The notes beneath the pieces are model-generated. The model searched no databases, was not told the DNA's origin, and saw only the letters and a program-made list of their open reading frames with translations. DNA of 20,093 nt from a virus. Shown here one piece after another: positions 8,071 through 16,617 of this stretch; positions within the stretch are counted from its first letter, which is position 1; the number at the start of each line of letters is the position of its first letter. The DNA is taken from positions 1 through 20,093 of the IMG/VR virus record IMGVR_UViG_3300010885_063274; one strand, given 5' to 3'. Position numbers and translations under genes: made by a program.

Positions 8071-10194
8071 TTATTTTTTACTAGAATAAAGTAGAGCGGC
8101 CATATAGGTATCAACTTGATGCTCGGCCGCAATGGCCAAAACTTTACCTACTCTATCTAAATTTTTGTCAGTTGGATTATTGCAATATTCTTCAACAGAA
8201 TTTTTCCAATTTTCCTGTTCTTCATTAGCAATAATGACATTTAAAATTTCTGAACCAATTGAAATTTGAGCATCAGTTAATTTTTTAATTTTATGCTTTT
8301 TCTTTAATTGAGAAAAGATTTCTTTTTCAACTTCTTGAGATAGGAGCATATTATCTTTTAATCTAGATAAGCTAAATTGCATTTCGGGCTTTTGCTCGCT
8401 TGCTTTTGCTCCAATTGGAGAAACCTTCTTTGTGGTTTGAGGAGCCGTGGCCCCCTGTGGTCTTCCAGATGAATCTCCTGGTGTTTTTTGTCCACCAATT
8501 AAAGGAACATAAAGACCTGCATCTCTTTGTTTCTTGTAGGCCTTTTGTCCATCCTCAAGCTCGTCAATTTCTGGAAGACGATTAGTTTGAATGGCTTCAA
8601 TACCTTGCTCTGGAGTTAAAACGCCCACATCAATTAAATGGGAGTATATTTTAGTATAAAGCGGGTCATCTTTTTGGGTTGTATCATCATAATAAGGAGT
8701 TGGGTAACTCTTAAAATTGAGTGACTTTGAAATTCTCTTAATCTCTGGAATTAAAAAGTTATTTAAAAAAGCCTCCTTTGCTTGTTCAAGCCTCTTTACG
8801 AAAACTTCTATCTTCTTTTGCTGGTTGGCAAACTTTTCTCCACCCAAAAATACGTTATTCAAACCAACATTAATATCTTTATCAATAATCTCATACTTTC
8901 TTGGATCAAGTAATTCGGCAATTTTAGGAACAATAAACTCTGCTTTGGTTGTGTAATCTGCAACCAAAACTCTACCAACTGATTGATTAGTAAATAGCGT
9001 CTTAAGAGTCTCTAGATTTTTTTGATTGATTCCGCCCTTGTCTGGCTCAGTTCCAGCAGTAACAAGCAATATCATTTGCTGCATTGTTCTGGTGATGGCC
9101 ATATCAATGCGGCGCATTTCAATCTTTGCATTAATATCTTCTAAAACTGGGTAGCCCATTGGAACAGCAAAAGGTTCATAATCTTGTTTTTTATAAAAGA
9201 CAATTTTAACCTTTTTTGTATCCAAAGGAATATATACGCTTCGAACACCAGCTCGAATTTGGTCCTTTGTAAACGTGGGTAAAGAATTGAATACTTCAAT
9301 ATCTTCTTCGGTTTGTAGATTGCGAAGTCTTGAAACCTCATACTCAGTTAAAATTTTATAATAAATACCATACGAAAAGTTGGCTGTGCCCAACATATTA
9401 ATGTCAGCGGGGTTCAAGATAATGTATCTTGCTGGCATTTTCATTGGCTCTATCTCTAGTTTAATGTCTCCCTGTTGGAGCAAAGGATTATTGTCTCCAT
9501 CTTTTGGGTATCCAGTTGGATAGCCCATTTTGTTATTTTTATCCAACGCTGGGTCGCCAATAATTTTATTTTGATCAAGAACTGGATCGCCAATTGGAGT
9601 AACTCTTTTTGAAGCAAATGGATCTTTTTGGGCAGCCATGCTTTGGACCAATTTTCTAATATCATTGGGTTTAACTTCTGCATCAAAACGATAAATAAAC
9701 ACATTGCCGCTGCGATAATATTCACGAAAGAATTTATCTTGCAAATCCCAAATATTAATTTTCTTAAAAAGAGCTTCAAAGAATATTCTAGATTGTCTTG
9801 TGCCACCCTTGTAGTAGATATTGTCAATCGAAAATTCTGTCATCAAATCAATGATGTTACGAAAAAGGGCAAAATTATAATAACACTTCTGGCAAAGAAT
9901 GACGGCGTCACGAATATCAACGGCAGATTTACTTGGTCCATAGATAGCGTTAGAGTTGCGAAAAGGAACAAGGCCATCATCAATATTTTTAAAACGATCC
10001 GTTCTTTCAATTGACCCAGCTACATCTCGACGCATACCATCGCTGCCATTGGATGACGCTTCGGCAACCATCTCTGGCTCAAAGGGCGCGCTCTTTTTAT
10101 TTGTCTTTTTGGTCGTCTTCTTTGAGTCTAAAGAAGAACTAGATGATTGTGCCCCAATCATTTCTAGTTTTTCTAATTGTTTCTTTTTTTTCAT
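8071..10194 (-). CDS. Portal protein
   Basis: 707 residues, in the size range of large portal proteins, which form the dodecameric ring at the packaging vertex. Supporting segments are SKSAVDIRDAVILCQKCYYN and FREYYRSGNVFIYRFDAEVK in the N-terminal wing, PARYIILNPADINMLG, and RMIDMAITRTMQQMILLV-like sequence leading to the stem-type region ENIDKDINVGLNNVFLGGEK. The C-terminal crown-like part contains DDPLYTKIYSHLIDVGVLTPEQGIEAIQTNRLPE, the spacing typical of portal C-termini; segments here are quoted approximately. The first 50 residues are a Lys/Ser-rich, probably disordered extension. Residues 201-222 hold a short tandem repeat. It starts 8 bp after the fibre gene with no Shine-Dalgarno, so coupling to fibre translation is possible. 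Terminase upstream and protease downstream support the call. Confidence 0.85.
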   Translation of the reverse strand: MKKKKQLEKLEMIGAQSSSSSLDSKKTTKKTNKKSAPFEPEMVAEASSNGSDGMRRDVAGSIERTDRFKNIDDGLVPFRNSNAIYGPSKSAVDIRDAVILCQKCYYNFALFRNIIDLMTEFSIDNIYYKGGTRQSRIFFEALFKKINIWDLQDKFFREYYRSGNVFIYRFDAEVKPNDIRKLVQSMAAQKDPFASKRVTPIGDPVLDQNKIIGDPALDKNNKMGYPTGYPKDGDNNPLLQQGDIKLEIEPMKMPARYIILNPADINMLGTANFSYGIYYKILTEYEVSRLRNLQTEEDIEVFNSLPTFTKDQIRAGVRSVYIPLDTKKVKIVFYKKQDYEPFAVPMGYPVLEDINAKIEMRRIDMAITRTMQQMILLVTAGTEPDKGGINQKNLETLKTLFTNQSVGRVLVADYTTKAEFIVPKIAELLDPRKYEIIDKDINVGLNNVFLGGEKFANQQKKIEVFVKRLEQAKEAFLNNFLIPEIKRISKSLNFKSYPTPYYDDTTQKDDPLYTKIYSHLIDVGVLTPEQGIEAIQTNRLPEIDELEDGQKAYKKQRDAGLYVPLIGGQKTPGDSSGRPQGATAPQTTKKVSPIGAKASEQKPEMQFSLSRLKDNMLLSQEVEKEIFSQLKKKHKIKKLTDAQISIGSEILNVIIANEEQENWKNSVEEYCNNPTDKNLDRVGKVLAIAAEHQVDTYMAALLYSSKK
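9529..9594 (-). repeat. 11-residue tandem duplication inside the portal gene
   Basis: Residues 201-211 (IGDPVLDQNKI) and 212-222 (IGDPALDKNNK) are two in-frame copies, followed by Gly/Pro-rich MGYPTGYPKDG. This looks like a recent small duplication in a surface loop of the portal wing. Confidence 0.6.
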
Positions 10195-10202
10195 AAATTT
10201 TA

Positions 10203-12689
10203 TTAATAATTATATGGATTTGTATATGTTCCAAAACAAGATATTTGATTGTCTTCATCGTCCGCAAATCTTAATATTGAATAAATAAACACTTGTCCTT
10301 GATTTGGGCAAGTAAAAATATCATTTGGCCATTTTATTCTATTAGCGCTGTTTCCAGAAAAATAAAATAAAGATGGTTCACTATTACCATCTGGAACTCC
10401 CAAATTTCTAACTTTTAACAACACGCATTTTCCAGTATTAAAATATGTCCAATCAAAATCTATTCCTATTTTATCAACTCCAGGATATTGAGTTCCATCT
10501 CCACTAATTGTAATATTAAATACATCTAAACCAGAGGGTTGGAGAAGAATACCTGTTCCATTGTCATAATTTGCTACAATATTATTTGAATTCCTTAACA
10601 AGGAAGGCTGCCCAGATGGACCTTGTGGGCCAATTGGACCTTGGGGTCCTGGACCCCCAGACATTAAATTGGCACCCAAATTAACTGTAGAGTTATTATA
10701 ATTGTACCAAAGGAAATATCCACCAGATATTGTAGAATTCACAACCCCAGTACCACCAGAAGAGACCGTAAAGCTTAAAATTCCACTGGTTGAATTGTAT
10801 GAGCTTACCGTTCCAAAACAATAAGAATTTGTTACTGAATTGGAGGCAAGTATGATATTTTGATATGGAGTGTAAGAATAACCAGCTAGTCCAGAATTTC
10901 TAAACGAAACAAGTTGACCAGTTAAAAATCTTGCTCCTGTTCCACTTAAGCCGGTTCCATTTACAGTTATGCCGGTAATCCCGTTTGCATAAGATCCAAC
11001 TCCAGTGGGGAAACCAGACTGAACATAAAAACTTGAACTATATCTGTCTGCCACTCCAGATGCGCCGGTTGCTCCTGTGGCACCAATTGTTCCACTTTTT
11101 GCTAATAATTGCCAATAAATCCCATTTTCTGGTGCGTTACCGGCTGTAGGAGAGCTGCCGGTGTAGATATAAGAAGAACCAATCCTTGATACAGTGTCAT
11201 TCTGACTATATGTATTTGTATTAACATACTCTCCGCTAAAATAATTTGTTAATGAACCTGCTGGGCCGGTTGCGCCAGATGGTCCTGCTGGACCTCCTAC
11301 AGGCAATTCAATCCAATCTGATTCAGAACCATCAGAAAAAACAAACTGTATTTCGTAAACTCCTTGGTTTATGGCAACAATATCTGCTCCATTATCACCT
11401 TGTGGACCAGTGGGACCTTGTGGACCAATAGGACCAACTTCCCCTTGAATTCCTTGAATTCCTTGTGGGCCAATTGGACCAACACCAGATGAAACATATG
11501 CATCTCCAGTAATAATTGCAAAAGAATAAGCGTTTGCAATAGAATCCTCTGTCATTACTTGGTCTTGTAAAGAATAAACAATGAACCCATATTTGTATTG
11601 ATTTTGGGCGGTAAATCTAGTATTAAAAGTTAAACTTGTTCTGTATAAGTCTGGATAGTAATAGGAACCAAATACTTCGTCATTTTTTACTGCTCTTCCT
11701 GCGCTAGAGAAAGCATTTAAAAAAGTATTCTCATCTGCGTATTGACCTGAATAAATTCCAACTGGAGAATCTTTATCAAAAAATGCCAAACGCCAATATC
11801 CTGTTCCATTGTTTGGGTCTGAATAATAATTGCTCTGACCACCGATTATTCCGGTAGGAACAGTTGTCCCAGATAGCGAACCACTCAATAATAAATAATC
11901 TTGTTCATTAATTGTGTGAGTATTTAGTCCAGAAAGATCAACGGTATAAGTCATCCCCCTCATTAAAGATATTGCTGGAAAAACACTTGAATCATAATAG
12001 TCTAAAATATATGCTCCGCTTGGGAAATTAACTTGAGTATAACTTCCCGTGTTAGGAGCAAGTCCAGAATAGTAATTGAGGGTTACGGTTCCAGGAAGCC
12101 CCTGTATTCCTTGAGCGCCACTGGGTAAATAAATTGCTTTCCCAGTTCCTCTAAAATTATCAAACTGAGGATAAATAACACTGCCACTTTGAAAAAATCC
12201 AGTTACACTGATTCCTGTTGCACCACTTAAGGGAGGTATGTAAATTCCGGTGCTTGTACCATTTGATAATTGGAGATACAACTTGTATGTACTGCCACTG
12301 TAAGTTGCCCCAGTAATACTAGTTCCAGTTGCTCCAGTAATGCCCGTGGCACCACTTGGACCTTGAATACCTTGCGGCCCCTGGATTGATATAAAATTGC
12401 CTGAAGAGACAATTGTATAATTATCTATCTTAATTACGCCTGCGCCGCCAGAAGTAAAAGCGGTAACAAAAGAGCTCCCAATTTGAATTCCACTACCAGA
12501 AGGGAGCGTAATTCCATTAGAATATAAATTTTTATAATAACTTGTTGTGGAGCCAAGATTATAAACTCCAGAACTAGACGGAATAATGTTTCCAGAAGTA
12601 TTAGCCTGTGACTGTCCAGCAAAAACACTGACTATATAGCCAGAAAGTTCCGGTTGATTTAATTGTCTTAACCTAATTGTGCTGTCCAT
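10203..12689 (-). CDS. Collagen-like phage fibre / appendage protein
   Basis: 828 residues. The N-terminus (MDSTIRLRQLNQPELSGYIV) is probably the virion-anchoring part. It is followed by GVYNLGSTTSYYKNLYSNGI, a short motif common in phage fibres. Gly-X-Y collagen-like blocks occur near residues 104-122, 191-200, 404-434, 467-479, 533-545 and 679-693, separated by globular beta-rich domains. Residues 483-533 resemble a CBM5/12-type carbohydrate-binding module (aromatic, then Gly-Asp-Thr-Val, Tyr-Ile-Tyr, and a Trp near the end). The last 130 residues, with IKWPNDIF and YSILRF, resemble fibre tip domains. This points to a trimeric, surface-exposed, glycan-contacting appendage. It has AAGGA 8 bases before the ATG. 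Its place between terminase and portal is unusual and suggests a head or vertex fibre rather than a tail fibre, but this is inference. Confidence 0.75.
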   Translation of the reverse strand: MDSTIRLRQLNQPELSGYIVSVFAGQSQANTSGNIIPSSSGVYNLGSTTSYYKNLYSNGITLPSGSGIQIGSSFVTAFTSGGAGVIKIDNYTIVSSGNFISIQGPQGIQGPSGATGITGATGTSITGATYSGSTYKLYLQLSNGTSTGIYIPPLSGATGISVTGFFQSGSVIYPQFDNFRGTGKAIYLPSGAQGIQGLPGTVTLNYYSGLAPNTGSYTQVNFPSGAYILDYYDSSVFPAISLMRGMTYTVDLSGLNTHTINEQDYLLLSGSLSGTTVPTGIIGGQSNYYSDPNNGTGYWRLAFFDKDSPVGIYSGQYADENTFLNAFSSAGRAVKNDEVFGSYYYPDLYRTSLTFNTRFTAQNQYKYGFIVYSLQDQVMTEDSIANAYSFAIITGDAYVSSGVGPIGPQGIQGIQGEVGPIGPQGPTGPQGDNGADIVAINQGVYEIQFVFSDGSESDWIELPVGGPAGPSGATGPAGSLTNYFSGEYVNTNTYSQNDTVSRIGSSYIYTGSSPTAGNAPENGIYWQLLAKSGTIGATGATGASGVADRYSSSFYVQSGFPTGVGSYANGITGITVNGTGLSGTGARFLTGQLVSFRNSGLAGYSYTPYQNIILASNSVTNSYCFGTVSSYNSTSGILSFTVSSGGTGVVNSTISGGYFLWYNYNNSTVNLGANLMSGGPGPQGPIGPQGPSGQPSLLRNSNNIVANYDNGTGILLQPSGLDVFNITISGDGTQYPGVDKIGIDFDWTYFNTGKCVLLKVRNLGVPDGNSEPSLFYFSGNSANRIKWPNDIFTCPNQGQVFIYSILRFADDEDNQISCFGTYTNPYNY
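11091..11243 (-). other. CBM5/12-like carbohydrate-binding segment in the fibre
   Basis: Residues 483-533 read as a compact aromatic domain: Tyr-Phe-Ser-Gly, then Tyr-Ser-Gln-Asn-Asp-Thr-Val, then Ser-Ser-Tyr-Ile-Tyr-Thr-Gly, Pro and a closing Tyr-Trp-Gln-Leu. This order matches chitin-type CBM5/12 modules used in phage fibres to hold glycans. It is flanked on both sides by collagen-like blocks, which supports a separate domain. Confidence 0.4.
11388..11480 (-). repeat. Longest collagen-like Gly-X-Y block of the fibre
   Basis: Residues 404-434 form an almost unbroken Gly-X-Y series rich in Gly-Pro-Gln, Gly-Pro-Ile and Gly-Ile-Gln. Shorter blocks lie at 12324-12380, 11256-11291, 11055-11093 and 10611-10655. 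Such blocks form triple helices in phage fibres, which implies a trimer. Confidence 0.8.
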
Positions 12690-12732
12690 TTTTTATTCCT
12701 TGATCCGTATTATTATAATTACAAACTAACGG

Positions 12733-12742
12733 TAATTACACT
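12733..12742 (-). promoter_or_regulatory. AGTGTAATTA intergenic motif, copy 3
   Basis: Lies in the 55-bp gap between terminase and fibre, 43 bases before the fibre ATG. Twelve bases further on there is a second partial copy, TTTGTAATTATAATAAT, which contains a perfect TATAAT. This gap is the longest in the packaging cluster, so it is a good candidate promoter for the fibre and portal genes. Confidence 0.45.
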
Positions 12743-12744
12743 TT

Positions 12745-14583
12745 TTAAAACAAGATAGGCTCAAAACTAGACTGAGATTCTTCCTCTTGCACTCTGGTTA
12801 TATCATAATAGCATTTTAAGCCCCAACAAGCCAACATTAAGGCGGTATAAGAGTCTCTTCTCATTCTTGAAGAAGAGTTGTCTCTTTTCATTATTTGGGG
12901 CAAGTCAAAGCTTTGGGTGCCTTTGGCTGTGGACTTAACTTCAATTGAGGCACACTGGTACTTTGTTTGTCTCATTAACACTTCTTGCTCGTCAATAAAG
13001 TCCCCAAGAGATTCTTCATCAATTAATTGTAAATCATTATCAAGGCTTGTGGACACAGTTTTATCAAAAGTAGATTCGTCGGCCTTAATATTGGATCCAA
13101 ACCATATTTTCTTATAATCAATGCACCCCTGGAGCCATTCATTACCTTTTCTAATAAAATCTGTTGTAAAGTATTGAGTAAAAGCTATTCTATGGATTTC
13201 TTTATTGAGGCTTCTTCTGGCTATTTTTAATTGATCTTCTAGTTCTATGCCATCTTTTTCGGCGTAGAATTCGAACACTTTAATTTCAATTTTTTCTTTC
13301 TTTAACCACTCGCTTTCGTTTGCCGCTTCAAGAAATTGATAACCAGCATAGTCAATAATTATCATTTCAATATTAAAATTCTTTAAAATATAGTAGAAGT
13401 ATTTAATGTGGTCTTTTAAATCTTTACCAGCCTTGGCATAGTTATGAACAACTGTGCCTGAGCACCGTTCTTCATCCATTTCCACAACACACATGGCAAA
13501 ATGATCGGCAGTTGGAGAATTAGAGAAGTTTGGGTCAATTGCTATTAGATATTTCTTGTCTTTTTCGCCTTTTAATAAAATAGAGGGTGATTCGCCATCG
13601 GGAATACTACATTCTATCATTTTCTTCATTGAAAAATAACTATCCGACCCATCAATAAACTGGGCCCCATATTCTCTTTTAAAAGTGGCTGCATTAGACT
13701 CATTACTACCCGCCAATTGAATAATGGATTTATCAATACGGTCTGGAGGAATGGCGTTCCAAGCCAATTGACTAATGAAATACTTTTCTCCAGTTTCTGT
13801 CATACTGGGCTCATAAATCTTTTTGACAAATTCGTCATATTTCTTATAAAGAAACTCGCAAGTGTAACTTGCTGATGAAAGCCCAATAAATTTTGCTTTA
13901 TTTGGGAAAATCATTTTTTCTTCTTCTTTTAGTAGACCCCTTCTAATCAGTTCATCTTCTTTGCGACGAATGGTTTGGCGCTCATCAATGTCTTGTGGAG
14001 CCAAAAGGAATGGCATCAAAACCTTTTCAACAATTTCCTCATTCATTAACAAAAACTCATCAATAACAAGAACATTTGCGCGAAAACCACGAATCTTTTC
14101 GCCGTTTAAAGGAATGGCAACAATTTCTCCACCATTTATACTCCATCGGAATTCGTCGTTTCTCTTTGACTTTGCCCCCATTGCTTGAAAAAGTAATTTG
14201 GCGCCAGGACTATCACACATTTTTTCAATGTGATTAAAAATAAACCTTGCTGTTCTGAATGTGGGACCAGCAATTAGGATTTTTGATTTTGGAAAGAAAA
14301 TACACTGTAAAATACAAAACATTGCTGCGGAGAAAGTTTTACCAAGACCACGACCCCAAACACACATGGTATAATTACTATTTAACATTCCTTTGATGTT
14401 AATAATTTGGTCAGGGTAGAGCTTGGTTCCAGTTAATAATTCTGTAGTGAACCCAAGGTTGCGAAAAAGGAACCTTGCAAGAGTAATCTTTGCAGTTTTC
14501 TCATCAAGCTCCCCAGTCAACAATGAAAATTCTTTATTTACATCAAGAACTTCTCTTTTATATTTTTCGGGAGAATACCACAT
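12745..14583 (-). CDS. Terminase large subunit (packaging ATPase and nuclease)
   Basis: 612 residues, the usual size for TerL, which pumps DNA through the portal and cuts the concatemer. The N-terminal ATPase has a Walker A at 77-83 (GRGLGKT), a hydrophobic GPTFRTARFIF segment, Walker B at 171-176 (VLVIDE) and a coupling motif near 233-240 (FIGLSSAS). The C-terminal RNase H-fold nuclease shows its three acidic sites: Asp350 in LIAIDPNFS, Asp411 in IIIDYAGYQ and a third acidic site, probably Asp577 in MRRDSYTALMLACWG. The start codon overlaps the stop of the upstream nuclease gene by one base (TAATG), indicating translational coupling, and AGGA lies about 9 bases upstream. The fold is that of T4 gp17-like terminases. 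No intein or frameshift is seen. Confidence 0.93.
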   Translation of the reverse strand: MWYSPEKYKREVLDVNKEFSLLTGELDEKTAKITLARFLFRNLGFTTELLTGTKLYPDQIINIKGMLNSNYTMCVWGRGLGKTFSAAMFCILQCIFFPKSKILIAGPTFRTARFIFNHIEKMCDSPGAKLLFQAMGAKSKRNDEFRWSINGGEIVAIPLNGEKIRGFRANVLVIDEFLLMNEEIVEKVLMPFLLAPQDIDERQTIRRKEDELIRRGLLKEEEKMIFPNKAKFIGLSSASYTCEFLYKKYDEFVKKIYEPSMTETGEKYFISQLAWNAIPPDRIDKSIIQLAGSNESNAATFKREYGAQFIDGSDSYFSMKKMIECSIPDGESPSILLKGEKDKKYLIAIDPNFSNSPTADHFAMCVVEMDEERCSGTVVHNYAKAGKDLKDHIKYFYYILKNFNIEMIIIDYAGYQFLEAANESEWLKKEKIEIKVFEFYAEKDGIELEDQLKIARRSLNKEIHRIAFTQYFTTDFIRKGNEWLQGCIDYKKIWFGSNIKADESTFDKTVSTSLDNDLQLIDEESLGDFIDEQEVLMRQTKYQCASIEVKSTAKGTQSFDLPQIMKRDNSSSRMRRDSYTALMLACWGLKCYYDITRVQEEESQSSFEPILF

Positions 14584-15503
14584 TATAGTTTTCCTAAATC
14601 GTAGAGAAGTTGAAGATCAACATCTTTTACCTGTTCGTCAGCAGAGAATAGCTTTTGAATAACTCTGCTTGATTCATCCCTATCATTAACAAATAAGAAT
14701 TGTATATGCGTATACTTTTGCATTAAGTCTCTAATATTGTGATATAAAAACTCAACTGGTATCTTTATTTTACCAGCAACTTGTCTTTGAAGCGGAAACT
14801 TCTCTAAACTAGAAAAAGAACTTTCAACAAGTATAACCAAATACGCATTTGCTTCTTTTGCGCGAATTATCTCGCGCTCAAACCTCTCAAATCCACCAGT
14901 TAAGGTTCCCCAAGCGTCTCCAAGAGATTTTCTTTCTATATAAACTGAAGAACCCTTCATTCTATAGTCTCCAAAAGACATGCCTTTAACTCTTGTTCGG
15001 TTGTCAAATTCTAAAGCTTTTTGCTCTCTTGAGTCAGTAAAGATAAACTTCTTGGAAACATCTTTGAATTTTTTTTCATCTAAACTATTCGAGGAAAACC
15101 TAATTTCTAAACCAATTGCATTGCACAAATTAGAGTAGGAACCAAATTGATCACTTATATATTTTATGCCTGGGACCATCATAGTTTTTAATTCAACTTG
15201 AGTTGGTGCATATTTTAGTTTGCCTTTTTCTTTGCGCTTGACTAAGATTTCTTTGATATAGCTTTTTGCCAATTCGGGGGCAACAGACATTAGCCATCCC
15301 TTTAACGAGGCCTTTGAGTTAAAGTCGGCAGAAAAATATTGTTCTTTGTTTTTGTATTTGATTATTAGGCCAGTATACCTATCTTTTCTAGGGAAATGAG
15401 TCTGATAGTATTCTGTTTGTCTAATTTTATGAGCTTTTAAATGATGATGCAGAGAAACATCATTCTCAAATTTTTTAGAGCATATTGCGCAAGCAAGATT
15501 CAT
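14583..15503 (-). CDS. C2H2 zinc finger / HNH-type repeat / ERCC4 (XPF-like) nuclease
   Basis: 306 residues with three recognisable parts. Residues 5-25 form a perfect classical C2H2 finger (Cys5-x2-Cys8-x12-His21-x3-His25). Residues about 82-133 match the repeat often attached to HNH and homing endonucleases: a helix, an APTQ-like turn, then DQFGSYSNLCNAIGLE. Residues about 152-270 form an ERCC4-type nuclease: FTDSREQ (Asp157, Glu160), MSFGDYR (Asp179) and the catalytic ERKxxxD as ERKSLGD (190-196). XPF-type enzymes cut branched or flapped DNA. The gene lies between the putative small terminase and TerL and overlaps the TerL start by one base, so a role in trimming branched DNA for packaging is attractive. 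A freestanding homing-like nuclease that has settled there is the alternative. Confidence 0.8.
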   Translation of the reverse strand: MNLACAICSKKFENDVSLHHHLKAHKIRQTEYYQTHFPRKDRYTGLIIKYKNKEQYFSADFNSKASLKGWLMSVAPELAKSYIKEILVKRKEKGKLKYAPTQVELKTMMVPGIKYISDQFGSYSNLCNAIGLEIRFSSNSLDEKKFKDVSKKFIFTDSREQKALEFDNRTRVKGMSFGDYRMKGSSVYIERKSLGDAWGTLTGGFERFEREIIRAKEANAYLVILVESSFSSLEKFPLQRQVAGKIKIPVEFLYHNIRDLMQKYTHIQFLFVNDRDESSRVIQKLFSADEQVKDVDLQLLYDLGKL

Positions 15504-15506
15504 AAA

Positions 15507-16616
15507 TTATCCATACAATATATCGTCTTTATTTAAGCCAAGGATTCTGGCTTTAATTTCATCCATACTAGTGAGTTTTTCAACTTCTTGGGCAATTGCA
15601 TCTTGTTCAATTTGAACATACTTAATCATTTTCTTACGCTCTTCTTCGTCGCGCCACATTTGCACAAGGTTCAAGATGGATGCATTTTCCTTAATTTGTT
15701 TTGAAAGGCGGGTGCTTCTTTTTTCTTTCAAATCGTCAAGGAGTTTTTGTTGGCGCTTAATGCATTGGTCATATTCAGTGCTGGCCTTACCAATTGCTTC
15801 TACAAGACCCATTGAAACTTTCATTGTGTCTGGGTCATTGCCAGTTATTTCTTCAAGGGCAAACTGCATTCTTTCGCTGCGACGCAAAACCTTGAATCCT
15901 TGCACAACTTGATTTGATAATTCAATGTATTGGTCAACTTCTTCTTGATTTAAATCGGGCTTATCGTAAGTATAGCGAACAAAAGCGTCTTCACAAAGCG
16001 TTCGGTCATCCTCACTGTCAAAAGTATTCATTTGTTTAATAAAACGAAATGTGTGCAAGTAATTTATAAGAGCCTCTAAACCCTTTTTTTGATGGTTCTT
16101 TAAGTTTTCCTTGTCAAGAGTGCAGTTAACATATTTGTTTACTCTTCTTAAGACTTTTTCAATGGTTGCGGGGGGTTGATAATTCTCTGCGGGAATATCA
16201 TCATTCTTAGCTTGGTTATAAATTACTTTTGTGTCAAGAGTTTTAACAAACTCATTTACTGCCCGGGTTTCTGAATTTAAATTGGTGAGACCATTATTTT
16301 GAAAAATAATTTTTGCAATCTCAAGCGAATTCATTGTGGAGACATTATTTATAATGAATTGCCGGTGTTCTTCGCTTAGTTGCTTTTCATTGGTTTTAGG
16401 AACATAATCACTGGTCGCTTTTGCTTTTAGATTATATTTTGATAAAGACTTTTTTACTGCGCGCCCCTGGGAACTTCTGCCATCAAAATCGCCACCAAAT
16501 AACTCTTTTGTAATTTCTTTTAATCCTGGTGGAGCTTCTGGTGTCTTGTTCCAGAAATCCATCATCTGCTTCTCTTGTTCGGGGGTAAGAGATTCTATTT
16601 CTGGAGCATTTTCCAT
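15507..16616 (-). CDS. Double-HTH coiled-coil protein, candidate small terminase
   Basis: 369 residues. Two related segments, residues 9-65 and 78-130, each look like a helix-turn-helix unit: LTPEQEKQMMDFW...ITKELFGG...QGRAVKKSL and LSEEHRQFIINNV...IAKIIFQNN...ETRAVNEFV. A mostly helical middle follows (about 150-250). Residues 275-350 form a strongly charged coiled coil. DNA-binding repeats plus an oligomerising helical domain fit a terminase small subunit that recognises the pac or cos site. No other candidate is present, and the gene is in the TerS-TerL neighbourhood with one gene between. It starts 1 bp after the sigma gene's stop, with GAAGG about 12 bases upstream. It is longer than most small terminases (100-250 aa), so the call is tentative. 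Confidence 0.45.
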   Translation of the reverse strand: MENAPEIESLTPEQEKQMMDFWNKTPEAPPGLKEITKELFGGDFDGRSSQGRAVKKSLSKYNLKAKATSDYVPKTNEKQLSEEHRQFIINNVSTMNSLEIAKIIFQNNGLTNLNSETRAVNEFVKTLDTKVIYNQAKNDDIPAENYQPPATIEKVLRRVNKYVNCTLDKENLKNHQKKGLEALINYLHTFRFIKQMNTFDSEDDRTLCEDAFVRYTYDKPDLNQEEVDQYIELSNQVVQGFKVLRRSERMQFALEEITGNDPDTMKVSMGLVEAIGKASTEYDQCIKRQQKLLDDLKEKRSTRLSKQIKENASILNLVQMWRDEEERKKMIKYVQIEQDAIAQEVEKLTSMDEIKARILGLNKDDILYG

Positions 16617-16617
16617 A

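Noticed and set aside
12690-12744. Rho-independent terminator between terminase and fibre
   Set aside because: Only a weak 4-bp CCGT/ACGG pairing with no following T-run in the direction of transcription; a promoter fits better.
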